55,515 nucleotides of DNA, taken from positions 1-55,515 of the forward strand of contig DUZW01000021.1 in NCBI GenBank assembly GCA_013349295.1, in the 5' to 3' direction. The notes under the pieces were generated by a model. The model worked only from the letters and a program-made list of their open reading frames with translations, did no database searches and had not been told where the DNA came from. A program made the position numbers and the translations under genes. Shown in pieces: positions 1-9,001 of this stretch. Source of the stretch: Deltaproteobacteria bacterium (GTDB lineage Bacteria; Desulfobacterota; Desulfobulbia; Desulfobulbales; Desulfurivibrionaceae). Every line of letters starts with the position of its first letter. The stretch's first letter is position 1.

Positions 1-206
1 GAAATTGGAGGGTAACACTGCAATATCCTGCAATTCATAGTGATATAAATCATCTGTTTTATCAATAAAAATCAAACTGTTATGTGTTTTTCAGGGCCGA
101 CCAATTAATGTACTATTTGGATGGACAAAAAAAGGGAGCCTCCAGGTAGCGGCCGGCAAATTGCCTATCGCGTCCTGCCCCCCAAGCAATTGCAGACACT
201 ATCCGA

Positions 207-2543
207 CTAGCCCAACACCTCGCCCATAACCTTCATGAGATCCTTGATTTGGTAGGGTTTAACAAGGGCCGCGCAAAAGCCGTATTGTTTATAGTTCGCC
301 ATAATTTTATCATTGGAATAACCACTCGACACTATTACTTTTGCCTCAGGATTTATTTTCAATAATTCCTTCACGGCATCTTCCCCACCCATACCGCCGG
401 GGATTGTTAAGTCCATTATGGTTAAGTCAAATGGCGCCGTCGAATTAAGCGCCTCGCCATACAACCGAATTGCCTCCTCCCCGTCTTGAGCCACGACGAC
501 ATCATGACCCAAATGGGAAAGCATATCCCTGGCTAATTCTCTTAAAACTTCATCATCGTCCATGATCAGAATTTTCGCATGTTGAACTTGCGCTATGCTT
601 TCATCGGGTGCCGCGTGTTTCTGCTTCGAATGGGTCAAGGAAGGAAGAATAATCGTAAAGGTTGTACCCTCGCCGGGACGCGAAGTTACGTCAATATGGC
701 CATTGTGTTTGCTGATTATGGAATGACAGATAGCCAGCCCCAAGCCACTGCCTTTACTCTTGGTTGAAAAATATGGATCAAATATTTTCTCGATTACATT
801 GGCGGGAATACCGATGCCATTATCAGAAATTGATATTTTGACATAATTCTCTCCGGGAAAAAGTCGCGGGTCGAAACTTGAATCAATATTTTCACAGCCA
901 ACCTTGATCAACCCACCGTTAGGCATGGCATGATTCGCATTAATAATCATATTCTGGATCACCTGGCTGATTTGCCCCTTGTCAATATCGACAAGTCGCA
1001 GATCGTCGGAAAACTCAAATTTACAGGCAACCTTTTCTCCATGGAGAACAAAATTCGCTGAATCCCGAATAATTTCCTGGAGCGAGGAGGTTTCCTTAAC
1101 AGGCTCCCCCCCCTTGGAAAAAGTGAGTAATTGCTGGGTCAGATCCCTTGCGCGCAATGAAGCTTTTTCCGCAGCCAGTAACAATCTTTGCGTTTCCTCC
1201 TTTATACTGGCATCGAGTCTTGCCAGATTAATATTTCCCAAGATTGCGGCCAGAATATTATTAAAATCATGGGCAATACCACCGGCCAGGACTCCGACAG
1301 ATTCAAGTTTCTTTACCTTGAGGCTTTCTTCCTCCAGTTGCATCTGACGGGTGATATCTCTAAAAACGACAACCACACCAATTATCTTGCTGTCTTTATC
1401 TCGAATCGGGGCACCGCTGTCGGCAATGACTAATTCCCGCCCTTGCCGGGAAACAAGGATTACCGACTCCTCCAGGAGGAAAATCTGCCCTGTGCGCAGT
1501 ACCGTTTCAACCGGATTCCGGTAATGCTCACGACTTTTCGTTAATAAATGAAAAACCTCTTCAAAAGGCCTTCCCGAAGCTTCTCCCTGTGACCAACCGG
1601 TTAATGCCTCGGCGACTTTATTGACCAAAACAACGCGCCCGGACGTATCTGTGGTTATGACTCCGTCCCCAATACTTCGCAAGGTAACGGCAAGACGTTC
1701 TTGCTCCGTGGCAAGTTTCTCCTCTGTCGTTTTACGGCGGGTAATATCGGTGAAGACACCACCCACGGCATAAACAACCCCTTCGTCACGCACCGGAAAC
1801 CTGGAGATTAGAAAGGTATGCTCTCCATCATCCATGGGGATCGTTTCTTCAAATTCGATGGGACGATTTTTCATCTTCACATCTTCGTCTTGAGATCGAA
1901 AGCGTGCGGCGATCGATTCGGAAAACACATCGAAATCATTCAGGCCAATAATCGCTGCATTCGCAATATGGGCCAGCCGCTCATACTCATTATTAATGAG
2001 GATATACTTACCCTCAATATCTTTCAGATACATCGGCAAGGTTGCGTTGTCCAAGATTGCTTGCAAGCAGGCCTTGTTCTCTTTGAGCGCACGCTCGGTA
2101 TGTCGATGCTCTATTATTTCATCAGCAAGTTCAATATTCGTGCGTTCAAGCTCTCCTGTGCGCTTCACTATCATTTCTTCAAGGTTATTTTTATATTTCT
2201 CGATTTCTACATGAATCTTCTGAAACCGATAAAAATAAATCCCAAAGGCAAAGATGACAACAAATGAGACGGAATTTATTGCTCCGCTGAATGGCGCTAT
2301 TTGTTCCCAGATGCTCCTCATATCGGAAAATATCAATACTTGTTTGAGAAGATGCCCAACAGAACGGGAAACTGCAAAGAAAACGATGGAAAGAGTCAAG
2401 AGAAAGATGTATTGCCGAAAAACATCATCACTCTTTTTTTTAGCCCATTTTTGAGATAGGATCGCACACCAGACAGCAAACCCAAGGGTCAGAATGGAAC
2501 CGATGATATCATCATATATGACGTGATTCCATGAGACATGCAT
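207..2543 (-). CDS. Membrane PAS hybrid histidine kinase
   Basis: A sensor kinase of 778 residues that should autophosphorylate on His and pass phosphate to its own receiver. In order: about three N-terminal membrane helices (residues 15-110), a short coiled coil, two PAS domains (about 155-270 and 285-400), a HisKA H-box GIAHDFNNIL with His near 425, a HATPase with N-box and G-boxes (SDNGIGIP, GSGLGLAI), and a C-terminal receiver with Asp near 711 in IMDLT. I chose ATG 2543 over an upstream GTG at 2558: it has GGAG nine bases before it and overlaps the stop of the preceding gene as TAATG, implying translational coupling. Two His residues in the membrane part (NHVIYDD, SVGHLL) could touch the neighbouring His-rich membrane protein. 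The ligand is unknown. Confidence 0.9.
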   Translation of the reverse strand: MHVSWNHVIYDDIIGSILTLGFAVWCAILSQKWAKKKSDDVFRQYIFLLTLSIVFFAVSRSVGHLLKQVLIFSDMRSIWEQIAPFSGAINSVSFVVIFAFGIYFYRFQKIHVEIEKYKNNLEEMIVKRTGELERTNIELADEIIEHRHTERALKENKACLQAILDNATLPMYLKDIEGKYILINNEYERLAHIANAAIIGLNDFDVFSESIAARFRSQDEDVKMKNRPIEFEETIPMDDGEHTFLISRFPVRDEGVVYAVGGVFTDITRRKTTEEKLATEQERLAVTLRSIGDGVITTDTSGRVVLVNKVAEALTGWSQGEASGRPFEEVFHLLTKSREHYRNPVETVLRTGQIFLLEESVILVSRQGRELVIADSGAPIRDKDSKIIGVVVVFRDITRQMQLEEESLKVKKLESVGVLAGGIAHDFNNILAAILGNINLARLDASIKEETQRLLLAAEKASLRARDLTQQLLTFSKGGEPVKETSSLQEIIRDSANFVLHGEKVACKFEFSDDLRLVDIDKGQISQVIQNMIINANHAMPNGGLIKVGCENIDSSFDPRLFPGENYVKISISDNGIGIPANVIEKIFDPYFSTKSKGSGLGLAICHSIISKHNGHIDVTSRPGEGTTFTIILPSLTHSKQKHAAPDESIAQVQHAKILIMDDDEVLRELARDMLSHLGHDVVVAQDGEEAIRLYGEALNSTAPFDLTIMDLTIPGGMGGEDAVKELLKINPEAKVIVSSGYSNDKIMANYKQYGFCAALVKPYQIKDLMKVMGEVLG

Positions 2544-2980
2544 TACTGCGATCTCCACTTTCGCAAAGCAAGCAGCAAGAAAAAAAGAGCTGGGACAAGC
2601 AAGAGATGATCAAGCCTTGTCAAAAAATAGTAAGCGTCCGAAAAGTTTTCAACAACAAAACCAATAGTCTTTCCTCCGGATTTAATAAATTTTTCCGGCG
2701 CGACAAATTCATTTATCCAATGACCGGAAAAGGTGAGGAAATTCCATGCGATGATCAACCAAAGGAAAATTTTAAATTCCAGCCAGCCGACACCCTTCAT
2801 CTTGAGGTGATACAAACGAAACAACAGATATCCCATGCCAACTACAAAGAGGACATGGCCGATCTCATGAGCAACCAACCCTTCTGCACCGCCATGAGAC
2901 TGTACGGCCCATGCAGGATTGGCCATCATCACCAGAAAAGAAAAAAACATTATTTTTATTAAAAATTGTTTAGTAACCAT
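2543..2980 (-). CDS. Small His-rich membrane protein coupled to the kinase
   Basis: A 145-residue protein I do not recognise as a named family. It has an N-terminal signal-like segment (5-25, ending NPAWA) and about three further membrane helices (42-59, 69-89, 119-140). His residues sit in or beside the helices: SHGG, an HEIGH at the start of helix 2, FSGHWI in helix 3 and LDHLL in helix 4. HEIGH matches the HExxH zinc-peptidase pattern, but nothing else looks peptidase-like, so heme or metal binding is equally possible. Its stop overlaps the kinase start (TAATG). Together they look like a two-gene sensory unit with this protein as the input or accessory subunit; that role is inference. Confidence 0.75.
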   Translation of the reverse strand: MVTKQFLIKIMFFSFLVMMANPAWAVQSHGGAEGLVAHEIGHVLFVVGMGYLLFRLYHLKMKGVGWLEFKIFLWLIIAWNFLTFSGHWINEFVAPEKFIKSGGKTIGFVVENFSDAYYFLTRLDHLLLVPALFFLLLALRKWRSQ

Positions 2981-3098
2981 TATCTTTTTTACTTTTATTA
3001 AAATGATAACAGCCAGTCATCAATACCTGCACCGACGATACCCCTCATTTAATAAAATCGCACATCTTTCCATTAATTTCAAATTCCATTTTTTTTGA

Positions 3099-3127
3099 TT
3101 AGAAAAGGTAACCTCTAATAGTGTCAA
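3099..3127 (-). promoter_or_regulatory. Sigma-70-like promoter for membrane protein/kinase pair
   Basis: On the minus strand, TTGACA (3122-3127) and TTCTAA (3099-3104) are separated by 17 bases. The start codon follows about 110 bases later, after an AT-rich leader. The -35 box is a perfect consensus and the -10 box is weaker. Confidence 0.5.
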
Positions 3128-3197
3128 GCTGAAAGTAGCTTAGGAGAAATCAAGAAAGGCGTTCCGGGCCGGGCTGATAATTAGAGAATTGCGGCAA

Positions 3198-4997
3198 TCA
3201 TCCCCCTGCCCCGGCACTGAAAATAGTCAGCAACCGGCGATAGGCGCCGTCGGCCACCGCAAGTGCCGCGTGGCTCCCCTGCTCGATGATCTTGCCCCCG
3301 GCCATGACCAGGATATGATCGGCTCTGCGGATGGTGGAAAGCCGATGGGCGATGACGATGTTGGTCCGCCCGGCAAAGGTCGCAGCAATGGCCTGCTCGG
3401 TGAGCATCTCGCTTTCCGGGTCCACGCTGGCGGTGGCCTCGTCCAGCACCAGGATGCGCGGTTCCCTGGCAAGAACCCTGGCAAAGGCCAGCAATTGCCG
3501 CTGTCCGGCGGACAGGTCCATGCCGCCCTCACCCACCCGGGTCGCCAGCCCCTCGGGCAACCGGCGGACAAAGCGGGACAGCTGGGATTTTTCAAGGATA
3601 TCCCACAACGCCTCGTCCGTTTTTTCGGTATCGAGCAGGATATTGTCCCGGATGGTGCCGGGCAGAAGAAAAACGTCCTGCATCACCAACCCCACCTGGC
3701 TCCGCAGCCAGTCCGGATCAAGGGCGCGCAGATCAATGCCATCCAGGAGGATTTCCCCGGCATCCGGGTCGTAGAACCGCTCCAGCAGATTGATGATCGT
3801 GGTCTTGCCGCTGCCGGTGGCGCCGACGATGGCCAGGGTCTGGCCGGGCCGAATCTTTAAGGAGAAATGATCCAACACCGGGTGCTCGGGCTCGTAGCCG
3901 AAGCGCACCTCCCTAAACTCAATCTCGCCCTTGCCGGATAAGGGTCTCAAGGGAGAAGGAGCCAAGGGCAGGGTCTCCTTGGAGTCGAGGAGCTGAAAAA
4001 TACGTTCCGCCGAGGCCAGGGCCGACTGGACAATGGAATATTTCTGCGACAGCTCGCGCATGGGCTGAAAAAAGAGCCGCATGTAGGAAAGAAAGGCCAC
4101 CAGCATCCCGATGGTCATCTTCCCTCCCATGACCTGGCTGCCGCCGTACCAGAGGATGGTGCCGACGGCTATGGCGTTCATCAGTTCGATGAGCGGCATG
4201 AATACGGCAAACACCCTGATCTGATAGAGGGCCTTGGCAAAAAAGGTCTGGTTCAGCAGGAAAAATTTCTCCTGGATGGAGTGCTCCCGGAGAAACAGCT
4301 GGATAAGCGACACCCCGGACAGCGACTCCTGCAAAAAGGAGTTGATCTGGGCAAGATGGGTACGGATCTGCCGGAAGGCGTCACGGGCCAGACGGCTGAA
4401 CCAGAGGGTGTTGCCCACCATCAGCGGCAGGAGCAGACAGATACCCATGGCCAGCCGCCAGTTCATCCAAAAGAGGATTCCCAGGATGCCCAGGAGCTTG
4501 ACTCCGTCATTGAACAAGGTGACGATCACCGAGGTGAACATCTCATGCATGTTCTGGATATCGTTGGTCAGCCGGGTGACCAGCCTCCCTGCCGGGTTCC
4601 GGTGGAAAAATTTCAGGTCAAGGCGCAGGAGGTGGACAAACATCATCTGCCGCATCCGGTGCATGATCCTTTGCCCGGTCCACTCAAGGATCAGAACCTG
4701 GACAAAATTACCGAAAAACTCGAAGAGCATGAGGGCGCAAAAGGCAAGGGCAAGTCGATTGAGCCCTTCAAAGCGGACGGCTTGGGGAGGAGTGGGGTTG
4801 AGGATGAAATCATCCACGGCCAGACGGATGATATACGGCAGAGACAGGCCGCAACCCACCACGACAAAGGAAAGAAGCACGGCCAGCACGGCCCCGAGCC
4901 AGTAGGGCCTTCCCAGCAAGACAATCCTCCGCCACAGACTGAGATCACCGAACTTGCCCAGCTGGTCTTCTTCGAAATATCCGTAATTATCCCGCAA
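3198..4997 (-). CDS. ABC exporter half-transporter, catalytic half
   Basis: A 599-residue half-transporter of the MdlB/MsbA type. Six membrane helices fill residues 1-320 and the nucleotide-binding domain fills about 355-590. Walker A is GATGSGKTT, Walker B is ILVLDEATASVD with the catalytic Glu, and the H-loop is IAHRLS. The signature reads LSAGQ rather than LSGGQ. The partner gene upstream has the opposite defect (Asp for the Walker B Glu), the usual pattern of a heterodimeric exporter with one degenerate ATP site. The likely start is TTG at 4997, with AGGAA about nine bases upstream; no better start is visible. It is separated from the partner gene by a ~98-bp palindromic repeat. The substrate (lipid, drug or peptide) cannot be told. 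Confidence 0.9.
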   Translation of the reverse strand: MRDNYGYFEEDQLGKFGDLSLWRRIVLLGRPYWLGAVLAVLLSFVVVGCGLSLPYIIRLAVDDFILNPTPPQAVRFEGLNRLALAFCALMLFEFFGNFVQVLILEWTGQRIMHRMRQMMFVHLLRLDLKFFHRNPAGRLVTRLTNDIQNMHEMFTSVIVTLFNDGVKLLGILGILFWMNWRLAMGICLLLPLMVGNTLWFSRLARDAFRQIRTHLAQINSFLQESLSGVSLIQLFLREHSIQEKFFLLNQTFFAKALYQIRVFAVFMPLIELMNAIAVGTILWYGGSQVMGGKMTIGMLVAFLSYMRLFFQPMRELSQKYSIVQSALASAERIFQLLDSKETLPLAPSPLRPLSGKGEIEFREVRFGYEPEHPVLDHFSLKIRPGQTLAIVGATGSGKTTIINLLERFYDPDAGEILLDGIDLRALDPDWLRSQVGLVMQDVFLLPGTIRDNILLDTEKTDEALWDILEKSQLSRFVRRLPEGLATRVGEGGMDLSAGQRQLLAFARVLAREPRILVLDEATASVDPESEMLTEQAIAATFAGRTNIVIAHRLSTIRRADHILVMAGGKIIEQGSHAALAVADGAYRRLLTIFSAGAGG

Positions 4998-5026
4998 AGT
5001 TACAATTCCTTTCCTTTTCCTGACTA

Positions 5027-5124
5027 TAAACGCTCAGCAGTGCCGACCAAGAGGTCTGCGAAGTGTGCTATGTTGCACACGAGCAGGCCGATGACAAAGC
5101 AGATGCGGTGCTGGTGAGCGTTTA
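5027..5124. repeat. Palindromic repeat element, copy A
   Basis: A 98-bp imperfect palindrome whose ends read TAAACGCTCAGCAGTGCCG and CGGTGCTGGTGAGCGTTTA. Its centre forms a second hairpin, GTGTGC/GCACAC. Related copies lie at 44079-44178 and 54045-54141. The terminal TAA, read on the minus strand, is the stop codon of the ABC gene at 5122-6885. It lies between two co-oriented ABC genes and could alter the mRNA there. Confidence 0.75.
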
Positions 5125-6885
5125 CCGATGACGCATCTGCTGCTGGGTATACATGGTCCGGTAGAACGGACTTGTTGCCAGCAGCTCGGCATGGTTGCCC
5201 TGGGCCAGCAACCGCCCTTCCTCAAAAACCATGATCCTGACCGCGTCCCGCAAGGGGGCGATCCGGTGCGAAACGACGAGACAGGTCCTCCCAGGCAGAT
5301 AGGCCGCCAACCCCGCGATGATCTCCTGCTCCGTTTCCAGATCCACGGCGGAGAGACTGTCATCAATGATCAACAAAGGCCGGTCGAGAAGAAGAGCCCT
5401 GGCCAGGGCGATGCGCTGACGCTGACCACCGGAAAGCTTGACGCCCCGCTCGCCGATTCGGGTTTCATAGCCATCGCCGAAAGCAAGAATTTCCTCGTGG
5501 ATCCGGCAAATCCGGGCCGCTGTTTCGATCTGCTCCCGGCCGGCCCCTGGATTGCCGAAGGCGATGTTCGCCGCCACGGTATCGGAAAAAAGCAAGACAT
5601 CCTGGGGCACATAGGCAACCCGCCGGCGTACCGCAGCCAAGGAAAGGTGGTTGACATCAACGCCATTAAGAAAAAGCGCCCCATCCTCCACGGGATATTG
5701 CCGGGCAAGAAGATGACAGAGGGTGGATTTCCCCGTACCGCTTCTCCCGACCAGACCGACTATTTCCCCGGGCCGAATGACGCAGCTGACCCCGGCCAGG
5801 GCTGGTTGCTCCTGCCCCGCATAGCGAAAATGGAGATTACGCAAACTGATCTCCGTTTGCCCCGAGGGAAAGGAGACAGGCTGCGGCGGGTCCACCAGGG
5901 TGGGGGTGGCCTTCATGACCTCGTCAAGCCGCCCCAGGGAGGTGAAGCCGCGTTGAAAAAGATTGGCCACCCAGCCCACCGCCATCATCGGCCAGGTAAG
6001 CAGGTAGAGATAGGAAATAAAAGCGACAAAATCCCCCACCGTGATCGCACCGCCAATCACCAGACGGCCACCGAAAAAGATCACCAGCACCAGGCTGGTA
6101 TTGCCCACCAGCCCGGAAACGGGAAAAAGCATGCCATGCACCCTGGCCAGCCGGAGATTATCCTGCTGGTACTGATGCCCAAGACGGCTGAAGGAGTCGG
6201 CTTGCACTCTTTCCTGGGTGTAGGCCTTGAGCAGGCGAATGCTGGTGATGGTGCTTCGGGCAAATTCGGTGAGCCGGGAAAACTGTTCCTGCACCTTCAG
6301 AAAACGGTGATGCAGCCTGGCGGACAGCACCCTGGTCAACACCGCCAGCAGAGGCATGGGGATCACGGCAATCAGGGTGAGGCGAGGGCTGATATAGGCC
6401 ATGCAGGCCAAGGCGGCGATCCCCATGATCGCCGCATCGACGCAGGCGACCAGCCCCATGCCCCCGGCAAGTTGCACTGCGGCCAGGTCATTGGTGGCCA
6501 GCGCCATGATCGCGCCCACCGGTTTTTTTTGAAAGAAGGGCTGGTCCAGGGTGAGCAGGTGACGAAAAAAATCAGCGCGCAGGTCACGCTCCATCATGCG
6601 GGAAAAACCAAGGATCAGATAGCGCCAGACAAAACGACATCCGGCAATGCCCAGGGCAAGCAGGAAAATGGCCAAGGCACTTCGGGCCAGGGCAGTCTGA
6701 CTGGCCAGGCCGTGGGCGAGAAGATCTACCGCCCTTTTCACCAGCCGGGGGATGCCCAACTGGAGAAGATCAACGATCAGCAGGGCGACGAACCCGCCGA
6801 TAAGGCGGGAGGAATATTTCCCGACCAAGGGCCGGATAAGACCCAGGGGTATGACGGTTCCGGCCCGTGGGGCATTCCGTGTCAT
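5122..6885 (-). CDS. ABC exporter half-transporter, degenerate-site half
   Basis: A half-transporter of the MdlA type, 587 residues from ATG 6885. Membrane helices fill about residues 25-310 and the nucleotide-binding domain follows. Walker A is GRSGTGKST, the signature is a canonical LSGGQRQR, and the H-loop is SHRI. The Walker B end reads LLIIDDSLSAVD, with Asp where the catalytic Glu normally sits. With LSAGQ in the partner this predicts one weak and one competent ATP site in a heterodimer. ATG 6885 overlaps the cyclase stop by four bases (ATGA), with a GGAGG about 11 bases upstream; an in-frame GTG at 6903 is the alternative. The stop codon is supplied by the tip of repeat copy A. Confidence 0.9.
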   Translation of the reverse strand: MTRNAPRAGTVIPLGLIRPLVGKYSSRLIGGFVALLIVDLLQLGIPRLVKRAVDLLAHGLASQTALARSALAIFLLALGIAGCRFVWRYLILGFSRMMERDLRADFFRHLLTLDQPFFQKKPVGAIMALATNDLAAVQLAGGMGLVACVDAAIMGIAALACMAYISPRLTLIAVIPMPLLAVLTRVLSARLHHRFLKVQEQFSRLTEFARSTITSIRLLKAYTQERVQADSFSRLGHQYQQDNLRLARVHGMLFPVSGLVGNTSLVLVIFFGGRLVIGGAITVGDFVAFISYLYLLTWPMMAVGWVANLFQRGFTSLGRLDEVMKATPTLVDPPQPVSFPSGQTEISLRNLHFRYAGQEQPALAGVSCVIRPGEIVGLVGRSGTGKSTLCHLLARQYPVEDGALFLNGVDVNHLSLAAVRRRVAYVPQDVLLFSDTVAANIAFGNPGAGREQIETAARICRIHEEILAFGDGYETRIGERGVKLSGGQRQRIALARALLLDRPLLIIDDSLSAVDLETEQEIIAGLAAYLPGRTCLVVSHRIAPLRDAVRIMVFEEGRLLAQGNHAELLATSPFYRTMYTQQQMRHR

Positions 6886-8999
6886 TTGGAGCCCATCCTC
6901 CACACCCCGTCCCAGGCAAGGGGCGGATTATCCAGCACCTCCCGGCAATGGGCGGCATAACGGGCGGCCACCGGATCGCCTGCGGCCAGATCCTGAAAAG
7001 CCGCCCGGGCTTCGGCTACCTCGCCTTGATAGTATTGGGCAAGAGCTGCCGAGAACCGCCGGATCTTGGCCTCCATCGCCGCGTCTCCCTGAGCGAGGGG
7101 TTCGAACACCGTAATGGGCTCCTTCCTGCCCACCACCCCGACCCGGGCAATCTCCCGGACCCTCATCCCTTCCGGCAGTTGGTGACGACAGGCCTCGGAG
7201 ATAAGGATCTCAGTGCCGAACTCCTTGTTGACCCCCTCCAACCGGGCCGCGACATTGGCGTTGTCTCCCAAAATGCTGTAATCGAAATGCTGGGCGGAAC
7301 CGAGGTTGCCCACCACCACCGAGCCGGTATTGATCCCGATCCGCATGAAGAGATCGCAGCCGAACCGCTCCTTGAAATCCGGACGTAATGCGGCCAACCG
7401 CTTTTGGCAGCGCAAGGCGGTCTGCACCGCGCGAGCGGCATGATCACCTTGGGAAAGCGGGGCGTTCCAGAAAGCGATGATGGCGTCCCCCTCATACTTG
7501 TCGATGGTGCCCCCCGATTCCAGGATGATGTCGGTCATGGCGGAAAGATACTCGTTGAGCAGCAAAGTGAGCCGCTCGGGGTCCAGCCGCTCCGACATGG
7601 TGGTGAATCCGGCCAGATCGGAAAAGAAGATGGACAGCTCCCGCTTTTCCCCGCCCAAACGCAACCGCTCCGGATTGCTCACCAGCTGTTCGATCACCGT
7701 GGGATGGAGATACTGACTGAAGGCCCGCTTGATGTAGCGCTTCTTCCTCCCTTCGGTGGCAAAATTGAACACCACCCCACCGATCAAGGCAAAAAGTACG
7801 GCCGCTTCCTGAACCCCAACGGGCAGCCAGACCCCACGACCATAGGCAAGGAAGCCTGAGGCCAATGGCAGGGGGAGCAGGATGCCAAAGACCAGGGACG
7901 ACTGCCAGGCATTCCGACAGAAAAGGATGCAGAGCGAAGCCATCACCCCCCAGAACAGGGTCAGGAGCACGCCCAGCCACACCGGGCTGTCACGCAGAAA
8001 ATCTTGGGACAAAAGGTTATCCAGCATGGTGGCATGGATCTCCACCCCCGGATAGACCCCATCAATGGGAATGGGCCTGAGATCATAGAGCCCCGGGGCG
8101 GTCATCCCCAAAAAGACATAGGCGCCCTTGAACTCCGCCGGATCGATAACCGGAATTTCCCCGGCTTCAAGCTGCAGCTCGGATTGGACCACCGCGGCCA
8201 GGGAGATGGTTTTGACCGTCTGGGATACCCCCCGGAAATTGAGAATGGACTGCCCTGCCCCATCGAGGGGCACGGCAATGGCGCCCACCTGCAGTTGCTT
8301 TTCCCGGAGAGACAAGGAAATAGGCCCAGAGGCCCCGGCAAGATAGGCGGCCAAAGCAAGGGAAGGCACGGGCTGGCCGGCAAGGTTGACAAACAGTGGG
8401 ACCCTGCGGAACACCCCGTCCGAGTCAGGGTGGTTGCTGATGCCGGCAAGCATGGCACTGCTGCCGGCCAGTTCCGGCACAGGCATGGCAACGGTGCTCG
8501 AAAACACCGGCGCCCTGCTCCCGAGAAGCCACTTCGAGAAGCCGGAAATTTTCAGTACAGGAGGGAGCCCCCCCTGCTCCGCCTGCCCATCCCCAGGAAG
8601 GGCAAGGGAATAACTAAGCACCACCGGCCCATTCTCCTGCATGGCCTGTCCCAGAGTCTGGTCATCGGCCACGCCATAGAGCGAGGGTTCGCTGAACAGC
8701 ACATCGAAGGCAATCACCTTCACCCCCGCCCGTTTGCAAAAGGCGAGGACCGTTGCATACGCCTGCCTCGGCCAGGGCCAGGACAAGCCGTTTTCCCTGC
8801 GTCCCCAGTCAAGGCTTTTCTGGTCAAGGGCGATGATCCGCAACCGGCTGGTGGCCTGAGTCGGCGTGGCAAAATAGGCAACCCGCCACTGCCAGACAGT
8901 CCGCTCGAAACCGGTGAACGCCCCCTGATACCAGAGGAGAAATGCCACACCACAGGCGATCAGGCCAAGGCCAAACCCGGCAAAACTCTTTTTGGCCAC
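6882..8999 (-). CDS. CHASE2-domain adenylate/guanylate cyclase
   Basis: A 705-residue class III nucleotide cyclase that should make cAMP from ATP. It has an N-terminal membrane helix (about 8-28), an extracytoplasmic CHASE2 sensor domain (about 35-325), two or three membrane helices (about 335-410) and a cyclase domain (about 450-640). FFSDLAGF carries the first metal Asp and DKYEGDAIIAF the second metal Asp. The Lys of DKYEGD and the later Asp of DYSILGD fit adenine recognition. NVAARLE supplies the catalytic Asn and Arg. The start is GTG 8999, two bases after the stop of the M48 lipoprotein gene. The end overlaps the downstream ABC gene. The position suggests a response to an envelope condition; the ligand is unknown. 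Confidence 0.92.
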   Translation of the reverse strand: MAKKSFAGFGLGLIACGVAFLLWYQGAFTGFERTVWQWRVAYFATPTQATSRLRIIALDQKSLDWGRRENGLSWPWPRQAYATVLAFCKRAGVKVIAFDVLFSEPSLYGVADDQTLGQAMQENGPVVLSYSLALPGDGQAEQGGLPPVLKISGFSKWLLGSRAPVFSSTVAMPVPELAGSSAMLAGISNHPDSDGVFRRVPLFVNLAGQPVPSLALAAYLAGASGPISLSLREKQLQVGAIAVPLDGAGQSILNFRGVSQTVKTISLAAVVQSELQLEAGEIPVIDPAEFKGAYVFLGMTAPGLYDLRPIPIDGVYPGVEIHATMLDNLLSQDFLRDSPVWLGVLLTLFWGVMASLCILFCRNAWQSSLVFGILLPLPLASGFLAYGRGVWLPVGVQEAAVLFALIGGVVFNFATEGRKKRYIKRAFSQYLHPTVIEQLVSNPERLRLGGEKRELSIFFSDLAGFTTMSERLDPERLTLLLNEYLSAMTDIILESGGTIDKYEGDAIIAFWNAPLSQGDHAARAVQTALRCQKRLAALRPDFKERFGCDLFMRIGINTGSVVVGNLGSAQHFDYSILGDNANVAARLEGVNKEFGTEILISEACRHQLPEGMRVREIARVGVVGRKEPITVFEPLAQGDAAMEAKIRRFSAALAQYYQGEVAEARAAFQDLAAGDPVAARYAAHCREVLDNPPLAWDGVWRMGSK

Positions 9000-9001
9000 G
9001 G

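Noticed and set aside
1..206. Window start downstream of the hybrid kinase
   Set aside because: No gene, hairpin with T tract or repeat copy was found in these 206 bases.
2883..2897. HEIGH in the small membrane protein as a zinc protease active site
   Set aside because: No third ligand or protease fold is visible in 145 residues; kept only as a possible metal or heme site.
5027..5124. Palindrome copies as integron attC sites
   Set aside because: The size and folded shape fit, but the ends lack the GTTRRRY/RYYYAAC core, no integrase is near, and flanking genes are housekeeping rather than cassettes.
5128..6960. Long plus-strand open frame opposite the ABC gene (610 codons)
   Set aside because: It is a GC-codon shadow of the real minus-strand gene: rich in Gly, His, Gln and Pro, with no domain, ribosome site or start that fits.
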